A DNA stretch of 64,000 bases from G958295645 sp965242735 (GCA_965242735.1 OZ251497.1:1054001-1118000); one strand, 5' to 3'. Positions 36,134-45,487 are shown, numbered from the stretch's first letter. Translations and numbers: made by a program. Notes: generated by a model not told the origin, from the letters alone.

Positions 36134-37590
36134 GGCTCTACGACTCCTTGCGGCGCGCCGTCGTCCCCCTCGAGCCGCTCGACCCGGGGCGCGTCGCCGT
36201 CTACGGGTGCGGCCCCACCGTGTACGACTTCGCCCACGTAGGCAACTTCCGGGCCTTCCTCGTCTACGACCTCCTTCACCGTTGCCTGAAGGCGCACGGT
36301 CACGCGGTCGATTTCGTCGTCAACCTCACCGACGTGGACGACAAGACCATCGAAGGGGCCGCCGCCGCCGGCGTTTCCCTGGCCGAGCACACGGCGGCCT
36401 TCGCGCAGGCGTTTCAGGACGACGCGGAGACGCTCGGAATGCTCCCGTTCTCGCGGCTCCCGCGGGCGACCGACTACGTGCCGGTCATGATCCGCTTCGT
36501 GGAGCGGCTCCTGGCGCGGGGGCACGCCTACGCGGCGGCCGACGGCTCCGTCTACTACTCGGTGTCCTCGTTCGAGGCCTACGGCGAGCTGTCGGGTTCG
36601 CGTCCCGGCGACGAGGGCGCGAGCCGCTCGAGAATCGACGCCGACGACTACCAGAAGGGCGACGCGCGCGACTTCGCCCTTTGGAAAGCGGCCCGGTCGG
36701 CCGACCACGCTGCCTGCGCCGTTTGGGATTCGCCGTGGGGACCCGGGCGCCCCGGCTGGCACCTGGAGTGCTCGGCGATGAGCACCGATCTGCTGGGCGA
36801 CACGATCGACGTCCATCTGGGCGGCGAGGACCTCCTCTTCCCCCACCACGAGAACGAGATCGCCCAGTCGGAAGCGGCCACCGGGCGCCCCTTCGCCCGG
36901 CACTGGCTGCACGTCAAGCACCTGAAGGTCGAAGGCCGCAAGATGTCCAAGTCCGCCGGCAACTTCCACACGGTGCGCGAGTTGCTGGACGAAGGCCATG
37001 ATCCCGCCGCGATTCGCTGGGTCCTGCTCTCGGCCCACTACCGGAGCGAGCTCGACTTCACGCGGGTCGGTCTCGAACAAGCCGCCGCGTCCGTGCAGCG
37101 CCTGCGCGACTTCCGTCGCCGCGTCCGCCGCGCCGCCCTCTCGTCCGCCGCCCCCGACCTCGGAGGGCGCGCCCGCCGCGGCCTGGCCGCGTTCTTGGAA
37201 GCGATGGCCGACGACCTCAACGTCTCGCGCGCGCTGGCCGAGCTGTGGACCTTGGCGAGAGACGCCAACGGAGCGTTGGACGCGGCGAGGGACACATTGG
37301 CCGCCGGGAGCCGGGACGCGCTGCTCGAGGCCCTGGCCGGAATGGACGCGGTGCTGGGCATCCTCGACTTGGCGGACCCGGCACGCCGGCCGGAGGGCGA
37401 TTCCGACGAGGAGATCGAGCGTTTGGTGCACATGCGCAACGAGGCTCGCGCTCGCCGGGACTTCGCCGCCGCCGACCGGCTGCGCGACCAGCTTGCCGCG
37501 CAGGGCGTCCGCCTCGAAGACGCGCCCGGCGGCACGCGCTGGACCCGGGTGCGCCGCCCCAAGGCGTCCGGATCCGTCGGCGCTTCCTGA
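36130..37590 (+). CDS. cysS: cysteinyl-tRNA synthetase
   Basis: 486 residues from GTG at 36130, overlapping pyrF (GTGA). GCGPTVYDFAHVGNFRAFL contains the first zinc Cys and the HIGH-like AHVGN. WHLECSAM and PHHENEIAQSEA carry the other zinc ligands. KMSKSAGNF is the KMSKS loop. The C-terminal helical domain ends in a basic tail. Charges tRNA-Cys. A 6-bp stem (GGACGG/CCGTCC at 37637-37657) in the 135-bp gap before tRNA-Thr may be a weak terminator. Confidence 0.96.
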   Translation: MRLYDSLRRAVVPLEPLDPGRVAVYGCGPTVYDFAHVGNFRAFLVYDLLHRCLKAHGHAVDFVVNLTDVDDKTIEGAAAAGVSLAEHTAAFAQAFQDDAETLGMLPFSRLPRATDYVPVMIRFVERLLARGHAYAAADGSVYYSVSSFEAYGELSGSRPGDEGASRSRIDADDYQKGDARDFALWKAARSADHAACAVWDSPWGPGRPGWHLECSAMSTDLLGDTIDVHLGGEDLLFPHHENEIAQSEAATGRPFARHWLHVKHLKVEGRKMSKSAGNFHTVRELLDEGHDPAAIRWVLLSAHYRSELDFTRVGLEQAAASVQRLRDFRRRVRRAALSSAAPDLGGRARRGLAAFLEAMADDLNVSRALAELWTLARDANGALDAARDTLAAGSRDALLEALAGMDAVLGILDLADPARRPEGDSDEEIERLVHMRNEARARRDFAAADRLRDQLAAQGVRLEDAPGGTRWTRVRRPKASGSVGAS

Positions 37591-37725
37591 AGAGACCTAC
37601 CGGCGCCGCCCCGAATGCTGCAACTTTAGCGGTGGCGGACGGTGCGCTTCGCCGTCCTTCGGGGCGCTTGGGCGCCGCACCGTCTCCAAGTCGCTTGGCA
37701 CGGCCGTTCGCCGGATCGTTCCAGC

Positions 37726-37798
37726 GCTGGCGTAGCTCAGTTGGCAGAGCAGCTGATTTGTAATCAGCAGGTCCGGGGTTCGAGTCCCCGCGCCAGCT
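37726..37798 (+). tRNA. tRNA-Thr (TGT anticodon)
   Basis: 73-nt cloverleaf. Acceptor GCTGGCG pairs with CGCCAGC; D arm TAGCTCAGTTGGCAGAGC; anticodon stem CTGAT/ATCAG with loop TTTGTAA (anticodon TGT); T arm GGGGTTCGAGTCCCC; discriminator T. No CCA is encoded. The following 207 bp contain a triple repeat. Confidence 0.97.
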
Positions 37799-37813
37799 CT
37801 CGTCGCAACGACG

Positions 37814-37982
37814 GTGGTCCGCCGGGCTCGGGGCCGCCAAGCGTCGAGCCAAGACGCGTTGCCGCCTGCGTGTGGTGGTCGCCGGGGTCGCTCCGGGGGC
37901 GCCGCCGCGCCGAGGGAGCCACGTGCCCGCCTGGTGCAGGGCTCGGGCGTGGTCGCCGGGGTCGCCCCGGGGGTGCCGCGCC
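37814..37982 (+). repeat. three related segments after tRNA-Thr, spaced 61 and 74 bp
   Basis: Segments start at 37814, 37875 and 37949. The second and third share GTGGTCGCCGGGGTCG then CCGGGGG(C/T)G and CCGCGCC; the first is a looser match (GTGGTCCGCCGGG). The array ends just before the minus-strand amidohydrolase stop at 38006. The only other item in this gap is the tRNA 3' flank. Confidence 0.8.
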
Positions 37983-38005
37983 TGCTGATTCCCGCAGGGA
38001 GCGGC

Positions 38006-39373
38006 CTATCGCCCCGGCGCATCCTCCGGGTGATGCTCCGAGTGCATGTCGCGGCCGCCGACGACGTGCTTGATCACGCGGCCGCCGAGCATCACGAATT
38101 CGACGTCGCGGGTGACCGCGATGTCGTCCAGGGGGTTCCCCGGCACGGCAATCACGTCGGCGAGCAGCCCTTCGGCCAAGCGGCCGCGGTCGGTCGTTCC
38201 CAGCAGGTCGGCCGCGTGGACGGTGGCCGTGCGCAGCGCCTCGGCCTCGCTCATGCCGAGGCGGACGTAGACTTCGAACTCGCCTGCGTTCTCGCCGTGG
38301 GGAAAGACGCCCGCATCCGTGCCGAACGCGATGGGCATCCCTCGCGCGATGGCGCGCGCCAAGCTCTCCCGCATCCTCGGCAGGATTTCCTCGGCCTTGC
38401 TCCGCACGAGCGGAGGAAGCGCGTCCAGGTCGATTCGATCCGCCAGATACGTGGTCGGCACCAAGTACGTGCCCTTCTCGACCATCAGGTCCATGATCTC
38501 GTCCGTGAGCACCGACCCGTGCTCGATCGACGCCACCCCCGCCCGCACGGCCGCCAGGATGCCCTCGGGCCCGTGGGCGTGCGCGGCGACCTTGACGCCG
38601 TGACGGGCCGCCTCCTGCACCATCGCCGCGAGCTCTTCGTCGGTGTACTGCTGGGCGCCCACCGGCCCTTCCATCGACAGGACTCCCGCGGTCGCGCACG
38701 TCTTGATCACCTGGGCGCCGTGCTTGATCTGGTACCGCACGGCCTCCACGACCTCCCAAGGCCCGTCGGCGACGCCGCGTTCGGGACCGGCTTCCAAGAT
38801 TCCGGGGGCGAATCCGGTCACGTCGCAGTGGCCGCCGGTGATGCCCAGCGGATGGCGCGACGGCACGATGCGAGGCCCCACGACGTGGCCGGACTCCACC
38901 GCTTCGGCCAGCTCCACCGTCACGTCGCCTCCGAAGTCGCGCACGGTGGTGAATCCGGCGCGGACGGTGACGCCGCCGTACTTGACGGCGCTGAAGGCGG
39001 CGTGGAACTCCGTTCGCGTCACGGGATCGGTGAAGCTCTGCGCGCCGAGCTGTCCGGCCAAGTGCGTGTGCGCGTCGATGAAGCCCGGCAGCAGCGTCAC
39101 GTCGCCCAGGTCCATGTCGTGCGCCGCCCTGGGGGGCGCGGCGGGGTTGACGGCGACGATGCGCCCGCCGTCCACGACGATCACGGCGTTCTCGCGGACT
39201 TCGCCGGCCTCCACGTCCAGCATCCTGGCCGCGCGCAGCACGGTCGGGCCGTCTCCGTGCATGTGCTGGGCGGCTTCGGTCGGCTGGGGCGCGGCCAGCG
39301 CAACGGCAAAGGCGCACGCGAGAAGGGCCACGGCGGGAAGCCGCGCCGCCCGCCCGGCGGCGAAGGCGGACAT
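38006..39373 (-). CDS. exported amidohydrolase (imidazolonepropionase/prolidase-like)
   Basis: 455 residues from ATG at 39373, which gives a clean signal peptide (LPAVALLACAFAVALAAPQP). Upstream in-frame starts at 39412 and 39556 exist; the last overlaps the carrier stop (ATGA) and would add 61 Arg-rich residues. Metal-binding motifs: GFIDAHTHLAGQ near residue 98, a carboxylated-Lys candidate in YQIKHGAQVIKT, HAHG and GTDAGVFPHG. The family hydrolyses cyclic amides or Xaa-Pro peptides; the substrate is unknown. Probably exported to the periplasm. Confidence 0.85.
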   Translation of the reverse strand: MSAFAAGRAARLPAVALLACAFAVALAAPQPTEAAQHMHGDGPTVLRAARMLDVEAGEVRENAVIVVDGGRIVAVNPAAPPRAAHDMDLGDVTLLPGFIDAHTHLAGQLGAQSFTDPVTRTEFHAAFSAVKYGGVTVRAGFTTVRDFGGDVTVELAEAVESGHVVGPRIVPSRHPLGITGGHCDVTGFAPGILEAGPERGVADGPWEVVEAVRYQIKHGAQVIKTCATAGVLSMEGPVGAQQYTDEELAAMVQEAARHGVKVAAHAHGPEGILAAVRAGVASIEHGSVLTDEIMDLMVEKGTYLVPTTYLADRIDLDALPPLVRSKAEEILPRMRESLARAIARGMPIAFGTDAGVFPHGENAGEFEVYVRLGMSEAEALRTATVHAADLLGTTDRGRLAEGLLADVIAVPGNPLDDIAVTRDVEFVMLGGRVIKHVVGGRDMHSEHHPEDAPGR

Positions 39374-39552
39374 GGGCGCGCCGGCGAGACTGCCGGGGGA
39401 GGGACGGGCCATGGCGACGCGAGCGCGCGTCCGGCACGAGCGCGCCACAGTCGGTCGCGGCGAGAATCGAGCGCGGCAGGCCGCGTCGAAGCGAGCGGAC
39501 GTCCGCCGGGGACGCGCCGCGCCGGGCCGTTCGGGCAATGGGAACTGGCGGG

Positions 39553-40965
39553 TCATGTCGAAGCTCTTGCGCTTGGGGTTTCGAGGGAGGGGAAGGCGGA
39601 TCGCGGCTCGGCGGCCCTTCGCGCGCGGGCCGCGCCCAGCCGAATCGACAGCATGATCCAGACGGCGGCCAGAGGAGCGGCTCCGAAGGCCATCCCCGCG
39701 ACGCCCAGTCCGGCCAGTCCGAGCAGACCGGTCACGCCCATGCCGGCCAAGTCGCCGGCCCGGTAGAGAAAGACGTCCACCACGGACTTGGCCTTGTACT
39801 TCTCGTCGGGCGCCACCACGCTGAACAGGGTCTCTCGCGAAGGCCGCGCGACGGCGTGGCGGCCCGCGCGGTGCACGGCCGAGAAGATGAGGAGGACTCC
39901 GTAGGCAGGCCAGAGCGCCAGCGCCGCGAAGCCCGCGAGCGTCAGGAGCGGAAGGATCGCCAGCGTCCATCCGATCCCCAGCTTGCGGATGACGTGCGTC
40001 GTGACGAAGAGCTGGGTCAGGAGGACCGCCAGCTGGCCGACGTAGTCCAGTTGCCCGAAGCTGGCGATGCGCCGGCTCAGCGTGTCCGCGTTCTCCAGGA
40101 CGACGTTCGCCTGCGTGAAGTAGAGCAACGTGTTGCCCACGGCCATCAGCGTGATCCACAGCCCGATGCCCAGCATGTAGCGCGATCGCGCCACCATTAG
40201 GACGCCCTCCCAAAACGAACCCTTCCCGGACTTGCCGCCGGCAGACGAACCCCGCGAAGACTCCCCGTCGCCGGGCAGAACGGCCTCCCTGGCACGCCCG
40301 CCGCCCGCCGTCATCCGGTCGACGGTTCTCATCACCACGATCGCCGCCGCGAAGAGCCCGGCCGCGGCCAGCATCAGGCCCGCCGGCAAGTGCGGAGACT
40401 CCACGGCCCGCCCGGCCCAGCTGGCCGCCTGCCCGCCGGCGAATCCGCCCAGCGTCCCGCCGATGCCGATGAACGCGAACAGCCGCTTGCCCTGGTCCTC
40501 GTCGAACGTGTCCACCATGAACGCCCAGAAGACGCTCGTCATGAACAGGTTCACGACGCTCAGCCAGACGTAGAACGTGTAGCGGACCCAGGCGGCGCGC
40601 GCCGTCTCTCCCCCCGATCCCACGATCGCTCCGCCCGTGGCCGCGTCCCAGTACAGCAGTCCCGCGAAACCGAGCAAGCAGCCGATCACGAACAGATAGG
40701 CGAGCGGAATGAAGCGCCGCCGGTCCATGCGCGCCACGGTTCGTCCAAACGCCAGCACGACCAGCAGCGCCGCCACCGACGTGCACCCGAACAGCCACAG
40801 CAGCTGATCCATCCCACGGGACACGCCGAACGCCTCGCGCACGGGCCGGATCAAGAAGTACCCGCACAGAATCAGGAAGAAGAAGAGCGCCGACATGGAC
40901 GCCAAGCGCAGCTCGCCGGGACGCATGTTGAGCGTCCTGAGGACGGCGGACGGGGCGGAGCTCAT
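39553..40965 (-). CDS. nucleotide-carrier-like (NTT/Npt1) membrane transporter
   Basis: 470 residues from ATG at 40965; the open frame continues upstream without family features. About 11-12 hydrophobic segments. FFFLILCGYFLIRPVREAFG near residue 25, FMTSVFWAFMVDTFDEDQGK, RLFAFIGIGGTLGGFAGG and PSRETLFSVVAPDEKYKAKS are typical of distant ATP/ADP-translocase relatives in free-living bacteria. It is a paralogue of the gene at 42744. Substrate unknown. A weak minus-strand -10 (TAGATT, plus-strand 41033-41038) lies about 70 bp upstream. Confidence 0.75.
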   Translation of the reverse strand: MSSAPSAVLRTLNMRPGELRLASMSALFFFLILCGYFLIRPVREAFGVSRGMDQLLWLFGCTSVAALLVVLAFGRTVARMDRRRFIPLAYLFVIGCLLGFAGLLYWDAATGGAIVGSGGETARAAWVRYTFYVWLSVVNLFMTSVFWAFMVDTFDEDQGKRLFAFIGIGGTLGGFAGGQAASWAGRAVESPHLPAGLMLAAAGLFAAAIVVMRTVDRMTAGGGRAREAVLPGDGESSRGSSAGGKSGKGSFWEGVLMVARSRYMLGIGLWITLMAVGNTLLYFTQANVVLENADTLSRRIASFGQLDYVGQLAVLLTQLFVTTHVIRKLGIGWTLAILPLLTLAGFAALALWPAYGVLLIFSAVHRAGRHAVARPSRETLFSVVAPDEKYKAKSVVDVFLYRAGDLAGMGVTGLLGLAGLGVAGMAFGAAPLAAVWIMLSIRLGAARARRAAEPRSAFPSLETPSARAST

Positions 40966-41199
40966 CGGGGCTGGGCGCGGGCGCTCGGCGGAGGGAAGAG
41001 GGGACCGCGGGGGCCGCCCGCGATCCGGGCTGAATCTACGGGAGCCCGCCCGCCGCCGACAGCTCGGCGCCGCGCCGATGCGGACGCGCCCGACTGGGAA
41101 GCGTGGCCCGAAGAGATCGAGCAGAGGCGCGCCCCGCGAACGGCCCAAGCGCCGCGTCCAAGGCGGGCGTCGGCGACGCGAGCGAAGCGCGCGGCCCGC

Positions 41200-42393
41200 C
41201 TACCCCGGGCAAATCGGCGGCGCCTCGTACTCCAAGCCCAGCAGGTCGGCGTAGCTCTGGCCCAGGGCGACGTTGCGGAACGCCTCGTCGCTCAGGTACT
41301 GGTTGATGCGGCTGGTGACGGCCAGCTCTTCCTTGTATGTCTCGAAGTCCTTGTTCCTGGAGGCGAGGAAGTCCGTGCCCGTCAGGATGCGCTCGGAGTG
41401 GGCGTCGAAGAGCGCCACGTAGACTGCCCGCTCCTCGGGATCGACGAAGTAGTGGTCGTGCACGACCCGCCAGGAGATGTCCAGGTAGAGGTTGGGGTGC
41501 TCGCCCAGGAGCCGCTCCAGCAGGGCGGCATGGCGCTTCGCGTCCATCTCGGTGAGCTCGAGCGACAGGCCCATGTGCACCCAGACGATCTTGTTCTCCG
41601 GAAACCGCCGCAGCACGCGCTCCACCAGCGGAAGGTGGGCCGCCGGGGCGTCGTCGTGGCCCAGATCGGCGTGAATCGACAGGGGAATGCCGCGTTCCCT
41701 CAAGAGGTCCATGACGGGCTCCCACTCGTCGAGCGCGCCGGCTTCCACCGCTTCGTGATGGTTTCCGTACATCGCCTGCTTGACCAGGTTGACCTCGCCC
41801 ATCCATCGAAACATCCCTGGGAACTCCTTGTCCAGCAGCGCGATTCCGGGGAGTATCGACCTCGGTTGCGACATGTCCGGGAACGTCATGGCAAGGACGA
41901 GGTGGACGCTGTCGGGGGGATTCGCCGCCAGGGCGGTCGCGTTGGCGAAGTCGTTGCGCAGCGACGGCGAGACGCGGACGCCTGGGCAGTCCAGGTAGTA
42001 CGTGCACGAGGAAGACGCCGGGAGCACCTGACCGATGCCCATCACCGTGGCGAAGCGCACGCCGGTCGCCTCCAAGTAGCCGACCAGCTCGTCGAAGGGA
42101 ATCGCGGGGCCGTTGAACGGCCGGAAGTGGACGTGGGCGTCGGCGACGGACGTATGGGGCCGGGCGGCGCGGTCGAAGCACGCCGGCGAGGCGTCGCGGC
42201 CCTCTGGACCGAGGCCAGCCGCTTGGGCTGCCGACGGCGCGCCGGCCGGTCCGCCGGCTTCTTCGGCCGCCGGAACGCGCGGTGGGGGCGCGTCCCGCGA
42301 CCCGCTGGAGGCGCATCCGCCGAGGCCGAGGACCAAGGCAAGGCCGAGGCTGGGGAGCACCGGGAGGACGGGGGCACGCAGAGATGGCTTCAT
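41200..42393 (-). CDS. amidohydrolase-2 family lipoprotein (metal-dependent hydrolase)
   Basis: 397 residues from ATG at 42393 after GGAAAAG. The lipoprotein signal ends LVLGLGGCASS. After a Pro/Ala linker, VADAHVHFRPF gives the HxH metal motif near residue 91. LSIHADLGHDD, IVWVHMGLSLEL and ERILTGTDFLAS supply later ligands, as in amidohydrolase_2 (PF04909) enzymes. A carboxylase/decarboxylase-like or lactonase reaction is possible; nothing fixes it. The 234 bp between it and the carrier at 40965 hold only the weak -10 noted there. Divergent from the second carrier. Confidence 0.8.
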   Translation of the reverse strand: MKPSLRAPVLPVLPSLGLALVLGLGGCASSGSRDAPPPRVPAAEEAGGPAGAPSAAQAAGLGPEGRDASPACFDRAARPHTSVADAHVHFRPFNGPAIPFDELVGYLEATGVRFATVMGIGQVLPASSSCTYYLDCPGVRVSPSLRNDFANATALAANPPDSVHLVLAMTFPDMSQPRSILPGIALLDKEFPGMFRWMGEVNLVKQAMYGNHHEAVEAGALDEWEPVMDLLRERGIPLSIHADLGHDDAPAAHLPLVERVLRRFPENKIVWVHMGLSLELTEMDAKRHAALLERLLGEHPNLYLDISWRVVHDHYFVDPEERAVYVALFDAHSERILTGTDFLASRNKDFETYKEELAVTSRINQYLSDEAFRNVALGQSYADLLGLEYEAPPICPG

Positions 42394-42570
42394 CTTTTCC
42401 GTGAAGCGGGATGGGGCCGCAGGCGCGGGCGGTCGGAGGAAAACGGTGGAGAAGAACATTGCGCCATGGCGGCGACGGCGACAGGCCGCCCTGGCTTCGA
42501 CAGGTCCTGCAAGAAGCGGAGATCGACGTCCAAGAGACCGCCGGCCTCCCGCCCCCCGGCGCCGGCCGGG

Positions 42571-42598
42571 TTGCTGGGCGCCGGGCTCGGCTTATCAT
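42571..42598 (+). promoter_or_regulatory. probable promoter for the second carrier gene
   Basis: TTGCTG at 42571-42576 and TATCAT at 42593-42598 with a 16-bp spacer, in the divergent region between the amidohydrolase lipoprotein and the carrier gene. It is the only AT-rich -10-like block there on the plus strand and would give a leader of about 140 nt. Confidence 0.45.
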
Positions 42599-42743
42599 TG
42601 GTGGCCCGCCAGGAGTCCCGGAGCCGCCCCCCTGCGTCGGCGCGGCTCCCGATGTCGCGGCGCCCGGCGACCGCGACGGAGAATGCCGCTCGTGACGACA
42701 TCGTGAGAGCTTTGGAGCGTTCCGGGAGGCGTTGCGCGGCAAG

Positions 42744-44186
42744 GTGAGCGGACCCGACCCCGCCGGCTCGCGCCCCCCCCCGCGCTTTCTGTCGCTCGTG
42801 GCGCGAACGACCGGCGTGCGTCCCGAAGAGGCCGGAACGGTGCTCCTGGCCTGCGCCTACTTCTTCTCCGTTCTGGCGTCCTACTACGTCATTCGTCCCA
42901 TCCGAGACGAGGCGGGAGTGGCGGGGGGCATGGACAACCTCGCGTGGCTGTTCACGGCCACGCTGCTGGGGATGCTTGTGGCGCATCCGCTCTTTTCCGC
43001 CGCCGTGTCGCGATGGCCGCGTCGGCGTTTCGTGGCGGTCTGCTACCGGTTCTTCATGGCGAACTTGGCCGTCTTCTTCCTGCTGATGAAGACGGCGCCC
43101 GAGGGGACGCTGGTCTGGATAGGCCGGGTGTTCTTCGTGTGGACCAGCATCTTCAATCTGTTCGTCGTTTCGGTCTTCTGGTCGTTCATGATCGACATCT
43201 TCAAGGAACAGCAGAGCAAGCGCCTCTTCGGCTTCATCGGAGTCGGCGGCACGCTCGGCGGCGTTCTCGGGTCCGCCTTGACGGCCTCGCTGGTGCAACG
43301 GGTCTCGGCGGCCAGTCTCCTGTGGTGCTCCCTGGCGCTGTTGGAGTGCGCCGTGGCCTGCGTCAGGGCGCTGGATCGCAGGACCGGCGCCGTTGGGGAC
43401 GCGGGTGCGGCGAGCGCACGCGGAGCGGTGGAGGGCCAGAGGTCGCGCGATGCGGACCGGGACCCGTGCGGACCCCTCGCGGCTGCCGGCGAAGCCGATC
43501 GGCAGGAGGACCGACTTGGGGCCGGCGCCATCATCGGCGGCGGGGCCATGGACGGGATCCGGCGCGTCGTTCGATCGCCTTACCTTCGCGGCATCTCCGC
43601 GTTCATGCTCCTGTTTACGGGCGGCTCGACGTTTCTCTACCTGTTCCGGTCGGAATTCGTGTCGCGCATGTCCTCCGATTCGGCGGAGCAGACGGCGGTC
43701 TTCGCCGGTCTCGACCTAGCGATCAACATCCTCACTCTTGTCACGCAGTTGTTCCTGACGGGGCGCTTGATCAAGCGGTTGGGCGTCGGCCTGACGCTGG
43801 CCCTCTTGCCTCTGCTCAGCCTTGTGGGCTTCGCCGCCTTGGGCGCCTTCCCCGCCTTCGCGGTCTTGGTGGTGTTTCAGAGCCTGCGCAGGGCGGGGGA
43901 GTTTGCCGTGCAGCGCCCCGTCAGGGAAGTGCTGTACACGGTCCTTCCCCGGCAAGACCGCTACAAGGCCAAGAACTTCAACGACAACGTCGTGTATCGC
44001 GCAGGGGACCTGGTCGGCGTGTGGTCCTTCAGCCTGTTGGGCGCGCTGGGCCTGGGCGTGGCCGCGTTCGCGCTCTCGATGGTCCCGATCTCGGCCGTGT
44101 GGCTCATGGTGGCGCTGTGGCTGGGCCGCCGCCAAGACTCGGAGCGGGAACGCACGCGGCGCGTCAGAACGCCGACAGCCCCGTGA
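42744..44186 (+). CDS. nucleotide-carrier-like (NTT/Npt1) membrane transporter, paralogue
   Basis: About 480 residues from GTG at 42744 (TTG at 42732 is possible; GGAGG at 42725 is badly spaced for both). Shares its plan with the protein at 39553: YFFSVLASYYVIRPIRDEAG, NLFVVSVFWSFMIDIFKEQQ, RLFGFIGVGGTLGG, QRPVREVLYTVLPRQDRYKA and VVYRAGDLVGVWSFSLLGAL. About 11-12 membrane segments, with a charged central loop (about 220-270). It converges with gcdH and their 3' ends overlap by 23 bp. Substrate unknown; nucleotides are a guess from distant NTT kinship. Confidence 0.75.
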   Translation: MSGPDPAGSRPPPRFLSLVARTTGVRPEEAGTVLLACAYFFSVLASYYVIRPIRDEAGVAGGMDNLAWLFTATLLGMLVAHPLFSAAVSRWPRRRFVAVCYRFFMANLAVFFLLMKTAPEGTLVWIGRVFFVWTSIFNLFVVSVFWSFMIDIFKEQQSKRLFGFIGVGGTLGGVLGSALTASLVQRVSAASLLWCSLALLECAVACVRALDRRTGAVGDAGAASARGAVEGQRSRDADRDPCGPLAAAGEADRQEDRLGAGAIIGGGAMDGIRRVVRSPYLRGISAFMLLFTGGSTFLYLFRSEFVSRMSSDSAEQTAVFAGLDLAINILTLVTQLFLTGRLIKRLGVGLTLALLPLLSLVGFAALGAFPAFAVLVVFQSLRRAGEFAVQRPVREVLYTVLPRQDRYKAKNFNDNVVYRAGDLVGVWSFSLLGALGLGVAAFALSMVPISAVWLMVALWLGRRQDSERERTRRVRTPTAP

Positions 44187-45351
44187 TCGCCTGTCCCAGA
44201 ACCAGCGAGTGGATGTCGTGCGTGCCCTCGTACGTGTGGACGGACTCGAGGTTGGCCATGTGCCGCATGGCGGAGTACTCGGCCAGGATGCCGTTGGCGC
44301 CCAGGAGCCGCCGGGCCTCGCGGGCCACGTCGCAGGCCATGTCCACGTTGGCGCGCTTGGCCAAGCTGACCTGCTGGGGCGTCATCTTGCCCTCGTCCTT
44401 GAGGCGTCCCAGGCGAAGGCAGAGAAGCTGTCCCTGCGTGATGGACGTGAGCATGTCGGCGATGCGCACCTGCTGAATCTGCTTGCCGGCCACGGGTCCG
44501 TCGAACATGACCCGCTCGCCCGCGTAGCCCGACGCCTCGTGAAAGCAGGCCATGGCGGCGCCCACCGCGCCCCAGGCGATGCCGTAGCGGGCCTGCGTGA
44601 GGCACATCAGCGGACTGCGGAGCCCGTCGCTGCCGGGCAGGACGGCTTCGGCGGGGAGCCGCACGTCGTCCAGGACCAGCTCGCTCGTGTCGGAAGCCAG
44701 CAGCGACAGCTTGCCCTCCTGGTCGCGGGCGCTGAAGCCCGGCGTGTCGGTCGGCACCACGAATCCCCGGATGCCGCTCGCGTCGCCCGGCCTCTGCGTC
44801 TGCGCCCAGACGACCGCCACGTCGGCCATGGACCCGTTGGTGATCCACATCTTCGTGCCGTTCAGCGCCCAGCCGCCGTCCGAAGTCTCCCGTGCGGTGG
44901 TGATCATCCCCGCCGGATTGGAGCCGTAGTCGGGCTCGGTCAGTCCGAAGCAGCCGATCTTCTCGCCCGTGGCCAGCTTGGGAAGCCAAGTCCGCCGGTG
45001 CTCCTCGCTGCCGAAGGCGTGGATGGGATACATCACGAGCGCGCCCTGGACCGACGCGAAGGAGCGAACGCCCGAGTCGCCGCGCTCCAGCTCCTGCATG
45101 ATCAGCCCGTAGGCGACGTTGCCCAGGCCTGCGCACCCGTACTCCTCGGGCAGGTTCGCGCCCAGCATCCCCAGTTCGCCGATCTCGGGAATCAGCTCGC
45201 TGGGGAAGCGGCGGCCGACGTAGGCGTCGCCGATGACGGGAAGCACGCGGTCCTCGACCCAGTCGCGGACGGTGTCGCGGATCATGCGCTCCTCTTCCGT
45301 CAGCAGCGCGTTCACGTCGTAGAAGTCGATGCCCTCGAACTTGGCGGTCAT
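44164..45351 (-). CDS. gcdH: glutaryl-CoA dehydrogenase-like acyl-CoA dehydrogenase
   Basis: 395 residues from ATG at 45351 (family start MTAKFEGIDFYD). FAD enzyme. GVRSFASVQGALVMYPIHAF has the Arg expected to bind the glutaryl carboxylate; GCFGLTEPDYGSNPAGM and TKMWITNGSMADV form the flavin region. The catalytic Glu is in HTYEGTHDIHSLVLGQAITG near the C-terminus. These features fit glutaryl-CoA dehydrogenase, which makes crotonyl-CoA in lysine/tryptophan breakdown. No other genes of that route are adjacent. Its upstream region carries the 75-bp-spaced repeat. Confidence 0.9.
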   Translation of the reverse strand: MTAKFEGIDFYDVNALLTEEERMIRDTVRDWVEDRVLPVIGDAYVGRRFPSELIPEIGELGMLGANLPEEYGCAGLGNVAYGLIMQELERGDSGVRSFASVQGALVMYPIHAFGSEEHRRTWLPKLATGEKIGCFGLTEPDYGSNPAGMITTARETSDGGWALNGTKMWITNGSMADVAVVWAQTQRPGDASGIRGFVVPTDTPGFSARDQEGKLSLLASDTSELVLDDVRLPAEAVLPGSDGLRSPLMCLTQARYGIAWGAVGAAMACFHEASGYAGERVMFDGPVAGKQIQQVRIADMLTSITQGQLLCLRLGRLKDEGKMTPQQVSLAKRANVDMACDVAREARRLLGANGILAEYSAMRHMANLESVHTYEGTHDIHSLVLGQAITGLSAF

Positions 45352-45463
45352 GTCGAAGCGGTCTCCGGGATGGGGAAGAGCAGGGCCGCTCGAGGCCGAC
45401 AAGCTCGCCGGAGCGCAGGCGTCATTGTCGAAGCGGTCTCCAGAAGGGGGAAGAGCAGCGCCG
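45351..45463 (-). repeat. gcdH start region duplicated 75 bp upstream
   Basis: Copies at 45351-45388 and 45426-45463, about 38 bp with five differences. On the minus strand each runs CTGCTCTTCCCC, GGAGACCGCTTCGAC, then an ATGAC start-like sequence. The copy nearest gcdH contains the true start; the other gives a second ATGAC 75 bp upstream. Confidence 0.88.
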
Positions 45464-45487
45464 GCGGGCCGCGGAAGCCGGGGCGGA

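Noticed and set aside
37726..37982. tRNA-Thr as an integration site with att repeats
   Set aside because: The downstream repeats do not copy the tRNA 3' end, and no integrase or mobile gene follows.
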